From Paenibacillus prosopidis (GTDB taxonomy: Bacteria; Bacillota; Bacilli; Paenibacillales; Paenibacillaceae): a DNA stretch of 64,000 nt. Under the pieces are notes generated by a model that was not told where the DNA came from, did not search any database, and saw nothing but the letters and a program-made list of their open reading frames with translations. This document shows, piece by piece, positions 1-7,829 of the stretch. The first letter of the stretch is position 1. Each line of letters begins with the position of its first letter. The stretch is taken from contig NZ_QPJD01000024.1 in assembly GCF_003337375.1 (NCBI RefSeq), positions 1 through 64,000 on the forward strand. The letters run 5' to 3'. The translations under genes and the position numbers were made by a program.

Positions 1-187
1 ACCAAGCTGTGTATCCGGTATTAGCATTCGTTTCCGAATGTTATCCCAGTCTTACGGGCAGGTTACCTACGTGTTACTCACCCGTCCGCCGCTAACCTTA
101 TCCCGAAGGACAAGATCCGCTCGACTTGCATGTATTAGGCACGCCGCCAGCGTTCGTCCTGAGCCAGGATCAAACTCTCCAAATTGG
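1..187 (-). rRNA. rrs: 16S ribosomal RNA, 5' part
   Basis: Read on the minus strand, this holds the universal start of 16S rRNA: GAGAGTTTGATCCTGGCTCA, then the ACATGCAAGTCGAGCG block and a Paenibacillus-like V1 region. Only about the first 187 nt are present; the gene runs off the left edge. The exact mature 5' end is estimated from the conserved GAGAGTTTGATC block and could be off by several bases. It is transcribed in the same direction as lysS, so the rRNA operon follows lysS as in B. subtilis. Confidence 0.97.
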
Positions 188-266
188 TGTTTGATTGCTC
201 AATACTTTTTATCGCTTTTTCCGCTCATCCGTTAGGATTTGCGGGGCAGTTTCACTCGTTGTTCAG

Positions 267-279
267 TTTTCAAAGAACA
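267..279 (-). promoter_or_regulatory. rRNA leader boxA antitermination site
   Basis: The minus strand reads TGTTCTTTGAAAA, the Firmicutes rRNA boxA consensus bound by NusB/NusE. It lies between the rrn promoter and the 16S start, about 80 nt before the mature end. Its role is inferred from the family consensus and position. Confidence 0.7.
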
Positions 280-326
280 ATCTTTTCTTTCGTGTCAACC
301 GTGTGTGTTTCAGCGGCGACTTAGAT

Positions 327-356
327 AATATATCACGTTCGCCTATATGAATGCAA
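327..356 (-). promoter_or_regulatory. rRNA operon sigma-A promoter
   Basis: The minus strand has TTGCAT, 18 bp, TATATT, about 140 nt upstream of the 16S 5' end, with A/T-rich tracts just upstream (about 357-420) that could act as UP element. Positions 357-516, between this promoter and the lysS terminator, hold only A/T-rich sequence and no gene that I can see. Confidence 0.7.
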
Positions 357-516
357 GTACTTTTTTTAAAAACCATTTAAAAGTTTATGAGTCCTATTAT
401 ATCCTACTATCTTCTATTAAATAGCAGCTTACTATAGAAGAAAGACATCCTAATGATGAAATACGCTAAAATACACAGAAACAAATTTGATAATAGTAGA
501 TTTGATGAAACCACAC

Positions 517-549
517 AAAAAACCGCCAAGCTCATACGGCCCGGCGGTC
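517..549 (-). terminator. lysS terminator
   Basis: On the minus strand, ACCGCC and GGCGGT form a stem around a loop of about 15 nt and are followed by a T-run (TTTTTT). It lies 16 nt after the lysS stop and separates lysS from the rRNA promoter. Confidence 0.85.
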
Positions 550-564
550 TCATAATTTAAAAAC

Positions 565-2073
565 TTACTCCGCAGAACGCTGCTCTCTCATATGAGGGAA
601 CAACAGCACATCGCGGATCGACGGCGCATCTGTAAGCAGCATAACCAGACGGTCGATGCCGATACCGAGTCCGCCGGTTGGCGGCATGCCATACTCGAGT
701 GCGCGGATGAAGTCTTCATCCATCTCATGCGCTTCATCGTTACCATGCTCGCGTTCAACAAGCTGTGACTCAAACCGTTCGCGCTGATCGATCGGATCGT
801 TCAGCTCGGTAAAGGCATTCGCATGCTCACGTGCTACGATAAACAACTCGAACCGGTCGGTGAAGCGAGGATCAGCTTCACTTTTCTTCGCAAGCGGCGA
901 AATGGCAACAGGATGGCCTGTAACGAATGTCGGCTGAATCAAGGTATGCTCCCCGAATTGCTCGAAGAATGCGTTCACGATATGACCGAATGTCATATGC
1001 GGATCGACTGCAACCTTGTGTTCCTTTGCCAAACGGTGTGCTTCCTCATCGCTCATCTGAACGCTGAAGTCAACGCCGGTCGTTTCTTTGACGAGCTCGA
1101 CCATCGTGACGCGACGCCATTGCGGGGTCAGGTCTACCTCTTGGCCTTGATACATAATTTTTGTTGTGCCGAGTACCTCTTTTGCGATATGCGCAATGAC
1201 ATTTTCGGTCAACGCCATAATATCCTTGTAGTCAGCATATGCCTCGTACAATTCTATCATCGTAAATTCAGGATTGTGACGAGTCGAAATACCTTCATTC
1301 CGATATACGCGTCCAATCTCATAAACTTTCTCTAGTCCACCTACAATAAGACGCTTCAAATGCAGCTCAATCGCTATCCGCATGTACAACTGCATGTCGA
1401 GCGCATTATGATGCGTTTCGAACGGGCGCGCTGCTGCACCGCCTGCAATAGAATGCAGCGTCGGCGTTTCTACTTCCAGATAACCGCGCGAGTCCAAATA
1501 GCGACGCATGGATTGGATGATTTTGGAACGCATGATGAACGTTTGCTGCACGTCCGGATTTACAATCAGGTCAACATAACGTTGACGGTAACGAAGCTCA
1601 ACATCCTTGAGGCCATGATATTTATCCGGCAAAGGAAGCAAGGATTTCGTCAACACTTCGATATCGAGTGCTTTGACCGATACTTCACCTGTATTCGTTT
1701 TGAACACAACGCCGTGCACCCCGATAATATCACCGATATCGAGCAAGTCAAATGCAGCGAACTTGTGCTCTTCTACGGTATCCTTGCGTACATAAATTTG
1801 AATTTTGCCGCTTAAGTCTTGAATATGGGCAAAGCCTGCTTTGCCCATTCCGCGCTTCTGCATAATACGGCCGGCGATGCTCACCTTAACTCCTTGGGCT
1901 TCCAATTCTTCTTTGCTAGTCGCTTCATAGGCATCTAGAATATCTTTAGCGTTATGAGTACGCTCGAATTTACGCCCGAATGGATCGACTCCTAGTCCGC
2001 GAAGCTCGTCCAGCTTGTCTCTGCGAATTTGCAAAAGCTCGCTTAGCTCCTGCTCGTTGTTCTCATGTTCCAC
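565..2073 (-). CDS. lysS: lysyl-tRNA synthetase, class II
   Basis: Charges tRNA-Lys with lysine in the cytoplasm. The product is 502 aa, the usual length for bacterial LysS. An OB-fold anticodon-binding domain occupies about residues 55-145 (GRIMQKRGMGKAGFAHIQD), followed by the class II catalytic core with motif 2 (YRNEGISTRHNPEFTMIE) and motif 3 (GIGIDRLVML) near the C-terminus. The frame stays open upstream to 2163, but AAGGAG followed by 9 nt supports the GTG at 2073 (MEHENNEQEL). The extra 30 codons upstream lie largely within an intergenic repeat and are very unlikely to be coding. It lies downstream of greA and upstream of the rRNA operon; B. subtilis has the same lysS-rrn neighbourhood. 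No separate promoter is obvious outside the repeat. Confidence 0.97.
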   Translation of the reverse strand: MEHENNEQELSELLQIRRDKLDELRGLGVDPFGRKFERTHNAKDILDAYEATSKEELEAQGVKVSIAGRIMQKRGMGKAGFAHIQDLSGKIQIYVRKDTVEEHKFAAFDLLDIGDIIGVHGVVFKTNTGEVSVKALDIEVLTKSLLPLPDKYHGLKDVELRYRQRYVDLIVNPDVQQTFIMRSKIIQSMRRYLDSRGYLEVETPTLHSIAGGAAARPFETHHNALDMQLYMRIAIELHLKRLIVGGLEKVYEIGRVYRNEGISTRHNPEFTMIELYEAYADYKDIMALTENVIAHIAKEVLGTTKIMYQGQEVDLTPQWRRVTMVELVKETTGVDFSVQMSDEEAHRLAKEHKVAVDPHMTFGHIVNAFFEQFGEHTLIQPTFVTGHPVAISPLAKKSEADPRFTDRFELFIVAREHANAFTELNDPIDQRERFESQLVEREHGNDEAHEMDEDFIRALEYGMPPTGGLGIGIDRLVMLLTDAPSIRDVLLFPHMREQRSAE

Positions 2074-2098
2074 TTCTTTCATCTCCTTGACCGTTCGG

Positions 2099-2207
2099 CA
2101 AGCGTAAACGGATGTAGCCGTATTCTTGCGGCTAAAGCTCGTTTCGCGGTGAAATATAAGCAATGTATAAGTTTGTAATGTAATGTATACGTTTCTTATA
2201 TTTTAAA
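2099..2207 (+). repeat. dispersed structured repeat, copy A (lysS leader)
   Basis: Member of an intergenic repeat family found eight times in the window. It starts with AAGCGTAAACGG, has a GCTCGTTTCGCGGTGAAATATAAGC core and ends in an A/T-rich arm (TTATATTTTAAA). The arms GCGTAAACGG and CTCGTTTCGCGG can pair. This copy lacks the middle hairpin of copies B, G and H. It fills the space between the greA terminator and the lysS ribosome binding site, so any lysS-specific promoter would have to lie within it. Confidence 0.8.
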
Positions 2208-2211
2208 CGTT

Positions 2212-2238
2212 CAAAAAGCTTCCTACAAGGAAGCTTTC
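2212..2238 (-). terminator. greA terminator
   Basis: The minus strand reads AAAGCTTCC, a 5-nt loop, GGAAGCTTTTT: a perfect 9-bp stem running into T's, 20 nt after the greA stop. Confidence 0.85.
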
Positions 2239-2257
2239 CGATCGCACTTAGCAAACC

Positions 2258-2734
2258 TTATTTTTTAATATCGAGAATTTTGTATTGAATGATGCCGACT
2301 GGTACGCTCACTTCAACGACTGTGCCCTTTTTCTTGCCCAAAATCGCTTTACCAACCGGACTCTCATTCGAAATTTTATTTTGCAGCGGATCCGATTCGG
2401 CTGTACCGACAATTGAATACTCCATCGTGTCGCCGTACTCCAAATCTTCTACCGTTACGATCGACCCAATGCTTACCGTGTCGATATCAATATCATCATT
2501 ATTTATAATACGCGCGTTGCGCAGCATTTTCTCAAGGGTAATAATACGTCCTTCAATAAAGGCTTGCTCGTTCTTCGCGTCCTCGTACTCCGAGTTTTCA
2601 CTGATATCACCATAGCCGATTGCTACTTTAATACGCTCCGCTACTTCACGACGCTTGACCGACTTCAGGTTCTCCAATTCATCTTCGAGCTTTCTAAGCC
2701 CTTCTTGAGTCAGAAGGATTTGCTTATCGTTCAT
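2258..2734 (-). CDS. greA: transcription elongation factor GreA
   Basis: Rescues backtracked RNA polymerase by stimulating cleavage of the transcript 3' end through the secondary channel. The 158 aa product has the full GreA layout: an N-terminal antiparallel coiled coil (about 1-75, with the acidic tip DISENSEYEDAKNEQ that carries the catalytic acidic residues) and a C-terminal FKBP-like domain (about 80-158, with SPVGKAILGKKKGTVVEV). It has its own strong promoter about 140 nt upstream and its own terminator, so it forms a one-gene unit between dusB and lysS. In B. subtilis greA is located elsewhere. Confidence 0.96.
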   Translation of the reverse strand: MNDKQILLTQEGLRKLEDELENLKSVKRREVAERIKVAIGYGDISENSEYEDAKNEQAFIEGRIITLEKMLRNARIINNDDIDIDTVSIGSIVTVEDLEYGDTMEYSIVGTAESDPLQNKISNESPVGKAILGKKKGTVVEVSVPVGIIQYKILDIKK

Positions 2735-2873
2735 CTTTCCGATTCTCCTGTCGTGTGACTAATTTTCATACCTCGTATGAATTCACTGATACCTAATATA
2801 TTACGCTTCGCCACCATCATACCTGAGGTTGTAAAAGCGTGCTTGTGAAGTACTCGCTAGATTATATTGCACG

Positions 2874-2903
2874 ATTATATTTCAAAATTACCCTGAATGT
2901 CAA
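2874..2903 (-). promoter_or_regulatory. greA sigma-A promoter
   Basis: The minus strand has TTGACA, 18 bp, TATAAT: both hexamers are perfect consensus. The predicted leader to the greA start is about 130 nt. I see no riboswitch in it. Confidence 0.85.
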
Positions 2904-2951
2904 TCAACGCCAGCTGATCCAGTGAAACCGTTTTATTCTCGCTGTGCGTAG

Positions 2952-2977
2952 CATAAGCCGCATGCAAGCGGCTTATG
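2952..2977 (-). terminator. hairpin after dusB, possible terminator
   Basis: A perfect 10-bp inverted repeat, CATAAGCCGC and GCGGCTTATG around a 6-nt loop, lies about 50 nt after the dusB stop. No T-run follows, so it may be a Rho-dependent or mRNA-end-stabilising hairpin rather than a classic intrinsic terminator. Confidence 0.45.
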
Positions 2978-3028
2978 TCGAACACTGTCGGATAATCTTA
3001 TTCATGGGATATCCGGTCTATTTTGTAA

Positions 3029-4066
3029 TTAGTGTATAAACTCTTCAGCTGCGCCATCGCTTGACGATGCGGTCTTCGGATGGATATCCGCTTCCTCTTC
3101 GAGCGATATAATGTAATTTTCCAAGATAGCAACCATCCTGTCGCGTCCGGTCTCTTCCATAATAACGTCCTTCACCCTTGCACCGCCCGGCAGACCTTTC
3201 AGGTACCATGCCAAGTGCTTACGCATCTCGCGAACGGCAACCGCCTCATTCTTCAGCGCCACTAAACGGTCCAGATGTAAAATGGCAACCTCCATTTTCT
3301 CGCGCGGGGACGGATCGCTTAGCAATTCGCCGTTCGTCAAATATTGAATGGTACGGTACAGCATCCACGGATTGCCGAGTGCTCCGCGTCCAATCATTAC
3401 GCCGTCGCAGCCTGTATGCTCGAGCAGCCGCTTGGCATCTTCCGGCGAGAATACATCGCCATTCCCAATTACAGGAATAGATACCGCTTGTTTAACATCC
3501 CTTATAATGTCCCAATTAGCCTTGCCCGTATACAGCTGCTCACGGGTACGACCGTGTACGCTGACCGCTTTGCCGCCTGCCCGCTCTACAGCCCGTGCAT
3601 TATCGACGGCATAAATGTGCTCGTCGTCCCAGCCAATACGCATTTTCACCGTAACCGGCTTCTGAACAGCATCAACTACCGACGATACCATCTCATAAAT
3701 TTTGTTCGGATCAAGCAGCCAACGGGCTCCGGCATCGCACTTCGTTACTTTCGGAACCGGACAGCCCATATTTATATCGATAATGTCCGCATTCGTCTGC
3801 TGATCGACAACTTTAGCCGCTTCAACTAGCGATTCCTTGTCACCGCCGAAAATTTGAAGGCTAAGCGGCTTCTCCCGCTCATCGACGTACAGCATCTCCA
3901 GCGTCCGTTTGTTACCGTGTAAAATAGCCTTGTCGCTTACCATTTCCGCGCATACAAGACCCGTTCCGAATTCTTTGGCAATTAATCGAAAAGCAGGGTT
4001 GCACACGCCTGCCATCGGCGCTAGCACCACTCTGTTCTTCATCTCGATGTCTCCGATTTTCAGCAT
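3029..4066 (-). CDS. dusB: tRNA-dihydrouridine synthase, DusB family
   Basis: FMN enzyme that reduces specific uridines in tRNA to dihydrouridine. The 345 aa product has the Dus TIM barrel: the N-terminal VLAPMAGVCNPAFR segment, the DINMGCPVPKVTK motif with the catalytic Cys, KMRIGWDD, HGRTREQLY and IGNGDVFSPEDA for FMN binding, and a C-terminal helical tRNA-recognition domain from about residue 245. The last 20 residues are a polar tail. It is the last gene of the folate operon, as yacF is in B. subtilis, and is separated from the HTH gene by repeat copy B. Confidence 0.95.
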   Translation of the reverse strand: MLKIGDIEMKNRVVLAPMAGVCNPAFRLIAKEFGTGLVCAEMVSDKAILHGNKRTLEMLYVDEREKPLSLQIFGGDKESLVEAAKVVDQQTNADIIDINMGCPVPKVTKCDAGARWLLDPNKIYEMVSSVVDAVQKPVTVKMRIGWDDEHIYAVDNARAVERAGGKAVSVHGRTREQLYTGKANWDIIRDVKQAVSIPVIGNGDVFSPEDAKRLLEHTGCDGVMIGRGALGNPWMLYRTIQYLTNGELLSDPSPREKMEVAILHLDRLVALKNEAVAVREMRKHLAWYLKGLPGGARVKDVIMEETGRDRMVAILENYIISLEEEADIHPKTASSSDGAAEEFIH

Positions 4067-4101
4067 GTCGCTCCTTGCTCCTCTTTAAAAGATTTGTGAT
4101 A

Positions 4102-4251
4102 TAAGCGTAAACGGCCGTCGCTACGCACGAACCGCTGGCTGTGTGAATGAACAGCTCGGTTCTGTGCCATCCTTGGCGGCAAAGGCTCGTTTCGCGGTGA
4201 AATATAAGCTTATTTATAAGTGTAAAACAAATAAATTCTTAAATTTTAAAA
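4102..4251 (+). repeat. dispersed structured repeat, copy B
   Basis: Full-length family member of about 150 bp. It includes the middle hairpin CACGAACCG / CGGTTCTGTG (arms near 4125 and 4155) that is absent from copies C and E. It occupies the gap between the small HTH gene stop (4272) and the dusB start (4066), inside what should be one operon. The A/T-rich arm lies next to the HTH gene stop. Confidence 0.85.
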
Positions 4252-4271
4252 TCCCGCTCCGCAAGCATTAT

Positions 4272-4484
4272 TTACTCACGGTCATCGGACATTAATTCCT
4301 CATAGCTGATCCCTAACGTTTTGGCAATATGACCTAAAAGCTTAGGATCAGTCTTTCTCGTTCCGCGCTCGAGTGAGCCCAGAACGGCAACCGAAACGCC
4401 CAGCTCCTTGGCCAGCTCCTGCTGAGTGTAGCCCTTTAATTTTCGAAAGGCTCTGACGCGCTGCGCCAATTGATTGTTTTCCAT
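4272..4484 (-). CDS. yazB: small XRE-type helix-turn-helix protein (YazB-like)
   Basis: The 70 aa product is almost entirely one Cro/C1-type HTH domain: VRAFRKLKGYTQQELAKELG, then VSVAVLGSLERGTRKTDPKLLGHIAKTLGIS. It is probably a DNA-binding protein, with unknown target. The start lies 49 nt inside the end of folK in another frame, preceded by AAAGGAAGG at good spacing, so expression is likely coupled to folK. B. subtilis yazB sits in the same place. Confidence 0.85.
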   Translation of the reverse strand: MENNQLAQRVRAFRKLKGYTQQELAKELGVSVAVLGSLERGTRKTDPKLLGHIAKTLGISYEELMSDDRE

Positions 4485-4996
4485 AACGTGATGCCTTCCT
4501 TTCCATCCTGAAGCGCCGCCTCGGACGCTGCCCTTACTTGATCCTGCAGCGGATGCGATTGTTCTATAACATCATTCAGCGGCACAAGCACAAACGACCG
4601 CTCCATCATACGCGGATGCGGCAAAGTGAGCTCCTCTTGATCCATTCTGACATTATGATATAGCAGAAGATCAAGGTCAATGGTTCTCGGTCCCCAACGT
4701 ATTTGTCGAATCCGTCCTAACTGCTGCTCGAACGAGAGCAGCTGGCGCAGCAAGAGTAAGGGCTGCAGCTCCGTGCGCACTGCGAGTGCCATATTGAGAA
4801 AAGCGGGCTGATCTGTATAGCCTACCGGGTCGGTTTCATAAATGCCTGACACTCTGGCAACTTCAATGTGCTCGTGCGCATCGATAAGATCGATCGCTTC
4901 CTGCAGCAACTGTTCTCGTTCGCCCATGTTAGAGCCTAATGCAATATAAGCTTCCACCCGTGCGCCGTCATGCGGGAATTGTTCGTTCACCAGCAT
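4436..4996 (-). CDS. folK: HPPK, 6-hydroxymethyl-7,8-dihydropterin pyrophosphokinase
   Basis: Transfers pyrophosphate from ATP to 6-hydroxymethyl-7,8-dihydropterin in folate synthesis. The 186 aa product has the HPPK signatures: YIALGSNMGERE near the N-terminus, ARVSGIYETDPVGYTDQPAFLN, and the RWGPRTIDLDLLLYHN motif followed by LPHPRMMERSFVLVPL, which carry the Mg and substrate residues. It overlaps folB upstream by 29 nt and the HTH gene downstream by 49 nt, indicating tight translational coupling. Confidence 0.96.
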   Translation of the reverse strand: MLVNEQFPHDGARVEAYIALGSNMGEREQLLQEAIDLIDAHEHIEVARVSGIYETDPVGYTDQPAFLNMALAVRTELQPLLLLRQLLSFEQQLGRIRQIRWGPRTIDLDLLLYHNVRMDQEELTLPHPRMMERSFVLVPLNDVIEQSHPLQDQVRAASEAALQDGKEGITLWKTINWRSASEPFEN

Positions 4997-5354
4997 CCCG
5001 CTTTCTGCACAGCTCTACCGTTACCCCGTCAAAGTGGATGTCGAACGGCGGGTGCGGCTTCGTTACTCGAACCGTCACTTCATTTACCATAGTATAAGCT
5101 TCCAATACACTCGATGCAATGTGACCTGTTAAAGCTTCAATTAACTTAAACGGCGGGCCTTCGACGATTGATTTCGTGAAAGCATGTATTTCTGCGTAAT
5201 TGACTGTATAACTTAAATCATCGGTCTGTGCTGCCTGCTCCAAATCCATACGCAGCTCAAGATCTACGTAGAACTGCTGACCGAGCTTGTTTTCTTCGGC
5301 GAACACGCCGTGGTAGCCGTAAAACCTCATCCCTTTAACGATCATTTTGTCCAA
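4968..5354 (-). CDS. folB: dihydroneopterin aldolase
   Basis: Converts 7,8-dihydroneopterin to 6-hydroxymethyl-7,8-dihydropterin and glycolaldehyde. The product is 128 aa from a TTG start (MDKMIVKGMRFYGYHGVF), chosen because TAGGAG lies 10 nt upstream and the B. subtilis protein begins at the same point. The frame extends 9 codons further upstream, but the ribosome binding site falls inside that extension. Typical motifs: FYGYHGVFAEENKLGQ with the substrate-binding Glu, TVNYAEIHAFTKSIVEG, and VRVTKPHPP near the end. Confidence 0.94.
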   Translation of the reverse strand: MDKMIVKGMRFYGYHGVFAEENKLGQQFYVDLELRMDLEQAAQTDDLSYTVNYAEIHAFTKSIVEGPPFKLIEALTGHIASSVLEAYTMVNEVTVRVTKPHPPFDIHFDGVTVELCRKRDAGERTIPA

Positions 5355-5444
5355 TCCAGTCACTCTCCTACGATATAACAAGTGTAATCCGCTATCTCGA
5401 GCGAAGCCGCCCCAGGCGGCGCGGCTTATATGCTGAGCCGCAAT

Positions 5445-6299
5445 TTAGCTGCGCCCGCGGTAAAGGATGGCGTCAGTCATTAGCGCCGTCCGCTTGATGG
5501 CGCGCACATCATGTACGCGCACGATTTGGCAGCCGTGCGCGATGCCGAGGGCGACGGTCGCAGCCGTCCCCTCAACAAGGTCTTCGACCGGCAGATTCAA
5601 CACCTGCCGGATGAACCGCTTGCGCGAGGTGCCAAGCAGCACCGGGTAGCCGAGCGCTGTAAGCTCTGACAGACGACCGAGCAGCTCAAGGTTGTCATTG
5701 AATGTTTTTGCGAAGCCGATGCCGGGGTCAAGCCATACCCGGTCTTCGGCGACGCCGGCTGCGCTTGCGATGCTGACGCTGCTATGCAGGTCGGCGAGCA
5801 CATCCGGGACGAGGTCATTATAGTCCCGGGCGTGGCGGTTGTGGCTGATGATAACAGGACAGCCATATTCGGCCGCGACTGCGGCCATGTTGGGGTCGCC
5901 CTTGAGACCCCAAATGTCATTAATAATGTGCGCGCCGGCCTCCAGCGCTTGACGCGCCGCCGCTGCTTTGTACGTGTCGATGGAGATCGGCACGTGCGGC
6001 AGCGCTTCGCGCACAGCCCGAATAACGGGTAGGATGCGCCGCAGCTCTTCTTCCAAGCCGACAGGCTCGAAGCCGGGACGCGTCGACTCACCGCCGATAT
6101 CAAGAATATCGGCACCTTCGCTCACCATCGCTTGCGCATGTGCAACCGCTGCATCCACGTGCGTATAGCGTCCTCCATCGGAGAAGGAATCCGGCGTTGC
6201 ATTCAGGATACCCATAATTAAAGTACGGTGACCAAGTTCGAGTGTTACGTCACCGCCCAGGTCATAGGTTCTCTTCCAAAAATCAGGCTTAGGATTCAC
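5445..6299 (-). CDS. folP: dihydropteroate synthase
   Basis: Condenses p-aminobenzoate with the pterin pyrophosphate; the sulfonamide target. The 284 aa TIM-barrel product has both family signatures: LIMGILNATPDSFSDGGR (about 27-44) and ADILDIGGESTRPGFEPV (about 63-80), then ISIDTYKAAAARQAL, the flexible DPGIGFAKT loop and the GTSRKRFI phosphate-binding motif. Called sul in B. subtilis. It lies between pabC and folB with short gaps in the folate operon. Confidence 0.97.
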   Translation of the reverse strand: MNPKPDFWKRTYDLGGDVTLELGHRTLIMGILNATPDSFSDGGRYTHVDAAVAHAQAMVSEGADILDIGGESTRPGFEPVGLEEELRRILPVIRAVREALPHVPISIDTYKAAAARQALEAGAHIINDIWGLKGDPNMAAVAAEYGCPVIISHNRHARDYNDLVPDVLADLHSSVSIASAAGVAEDRVWLDPGIGFAKTFNDNLELLGRLSELTALGYPVLLGTSRKRFIRQVLNLPVEDLVEGTAATVALGIAHGCQIVRVHDVRAIKRTALMTDAILYRGRS

Positions 6300-6344
6300 T
6301 GCTATATTTCCACCCTCCGTTATTATCTATATCTGCCGCAGCAA

Positions 6345-7238
6345 CTACGTCTGCACTGCATCGCTGCCGGCTGCTGTCGTTTGGCGATAAAGCAGCAGCA
6401 ATCGCCTAGTTACTTCACCCGCTTCTCCGCCGCTTACCTTAATGCTCTTACCGCTCGTATCTGACAGCATCGTAACAGGAACGAGCTCCTGAACCGAGTT
6501 GGTTAACCATATTTCCTCTGCTTCCAATAAGTGTTCCCAACCATACAGTCCATCTTCCGTCCGATAGCCTGCTTCTTGCGCCAGCTCTATAACACGCTCA
6601 CGGGTAATGCCCGGCAATATTCCCGTAGCAATGGATGGCGTACATACGACACCGTCCTTCACAAAAAACAAATTGCTTACGATTCCCTCCGCCAACCAGC
6701 CTTCGCGGCTAAGCATGAGGCCCTCCGCTCCAGCCGTAGCGCCGCTGGCAAGCAGCTCCCGCTTCGCAATAATATTGTTCATATAATGGAGAGACTTAAA
6801 ACGAATATCGCCTTCCGGCGTATTCCGCCGCGTTTGCAGAAGCCGCAGCTCCCGTCCGTGCATATGAACCGCATCATTTGCCGGCGGAAGAGCCTTGACC
6901 AGTAAAAGCACATTGGGCTCATCATAATCGCCGGAAGGCAAACCAAGCTCTGCCACCCCGGCGCTTACGGTCATCCGCACGTAGCCATCCTCGAGACCGT
7001 TCGCAGCAAGCAGCTCCATCACTAAACCGCTAATAACCAGCAGATCCGGACGATACCGGATACCAATCTGTTCACAGCCCGACTGCAGCCGCTTCATATG
7101 CCTATCCAATAAATATGGCTTGCCTTTGTAGGTGCGAAACGTCTCGAAAAGACCCATCCCGTACAAAAAGCCGTGATCATATACTGAGATCACGGCTTCG
7201 CTTGCTTCCATGACGGAACCGTTCAACCCGATTTTCAT
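6345..7238 (-). CDS. pabC: 4-amino-4-deoxychorismate lyase
   Basis: PLP enzyme releasing p-aminobenzoate and pyruvate from aminodeoxychorismate. The 297 aa product is a class IV aminotransferase fold: VYDHGFLYGMGLFETFRTY near residue 20-40, the catalytic Lys region FKSLHYMNNIIAKREL at about 145, EGWLAEGIVSNLFFVKDG with the PLP-contacting Glu, and TGILPGITRERVIELA. Start and pabA stop overlap by 4 nt (ATGA), so the two are translationally coupled. Confidence 0.95.
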   Translation of the reverse strand: MKIGLNGSVMEASEAVISVYDHGFLYGMGLFETFRTYKGKPYLLDRHMKRLQSGCEQIGIRYRPDLLVISGLVMELLAANGLEDGYVRMTVSAGVAELGLPSGDYDEPNVLLLVKALPPANDAVHMHGRELRLLQTRRNTPEGDIRFKSLHYMNNIIAKRELLASGATAGAEGLMLSREGWLAEGIVSNLFFVKDGVVCTPSIATGILPGITRERVIELAQEAGYRTEDGLYGWEHLLEAEEIWLTNSVQELVPVTMLSDTSGKSIKVSGGEAGEVTRRLLLLYRQTTAAGSDAVQT

Positions 7239-7816
7239 CGTGCTGCGTCCGTGCGATTTTGCAAGAAATTGCGAAGCATCGTCAATCCATGCTCCGTAAT
7301 GATCGATTCAGGGTGGAATTGAACCCCTTCAATCGGATATTCTTTATGGCGCAGGCCCATAATTTCGCCTTCGTCCGTTTCTGCTGTAATTTCTAAGCAA
7401 TCCGGTAGCGTCTCGCGGCGAACGATTAGCGAATGATATCGTGTAGCGGTAAATGGTGTCGGCATGCCTGCAAAGATTGATTTTTCGTCATGATGAATAG
7501 CCGATGTCTTACCATGCATCAGCTTCTCGGCGCGTACCACTTCGCCCCCAAACGCTTGTCCAATCGATTGATGACCTAAACAGACGCCGAAAATCGGAAT
7601 TTTTCCTTTAAAATGTTCAATAAGCGATAAGCTGATGCCCGCTTCATTCGGCGAGCATGGACCAGGTGAAATCAAAATATGATCCGGGGCTAACGCTTCA
7701 ATGCCTTCCAAATCGATTTCGTCATTGCGCTTTACAATTATCTCTTCCCCGAGCTCTCCTAAATATTGCACCAAATTATACGTAAAAGAATCATAATTAT
7801 CGATTACAAGTATCAT
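7235..7816 (-). CDS. pabA: aminodeoxychorismate/anthranilate synthase glutamine amidotransferase
   Basis: Provides ammonia from glutamine to PabB, and in Bacillus also to TrpE. The 193 aa product is a class I amidotransferase with LISPGPCSPNEAGIS, the nucleophile motif FGVCLGHQSIGQAFGG (Cys near 79) and the catalytic His-Glu in GVQFHPESIITEHG. B. subtilis PabA serves both folate and tryptophan synthesis; whether this one does cannot be read from the sequence. It starts 13 nt after the pabB stop. Confidence 0.96.
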   Translation of the reverse strand: MILVIDNYDSFTYNLVQYLGELGEEIIVKRNDEIDLEGIEALAPDHILISPGPCSPNEAGISLSLIEHFKGKIPIFGVCLGHQSIGQAFGGEVVRAEKLMHGKTSAIHHDEKSIFAGMPTPFTATRYHSLIVRRETLPDCLEITAETDEGEIMGLRHKEYPIEGVQFHPESIITEHGLTMLRNFLQNRTDAAR

Positions 7817-7829
7817 CGGACGACTCCTC

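Noticed and set aside
38..235. A 65-codon plus-strand open frame at the left edge
   Set aside because: It is antisense to the 16S rRNA gene and its leader.
2074..2163. A 30-codon N-terminal extension of lysS
   Set aside because: Most of it is encoded by repeat copy A, and the ribosome binding site for the GTG at 2073 lies inside it.
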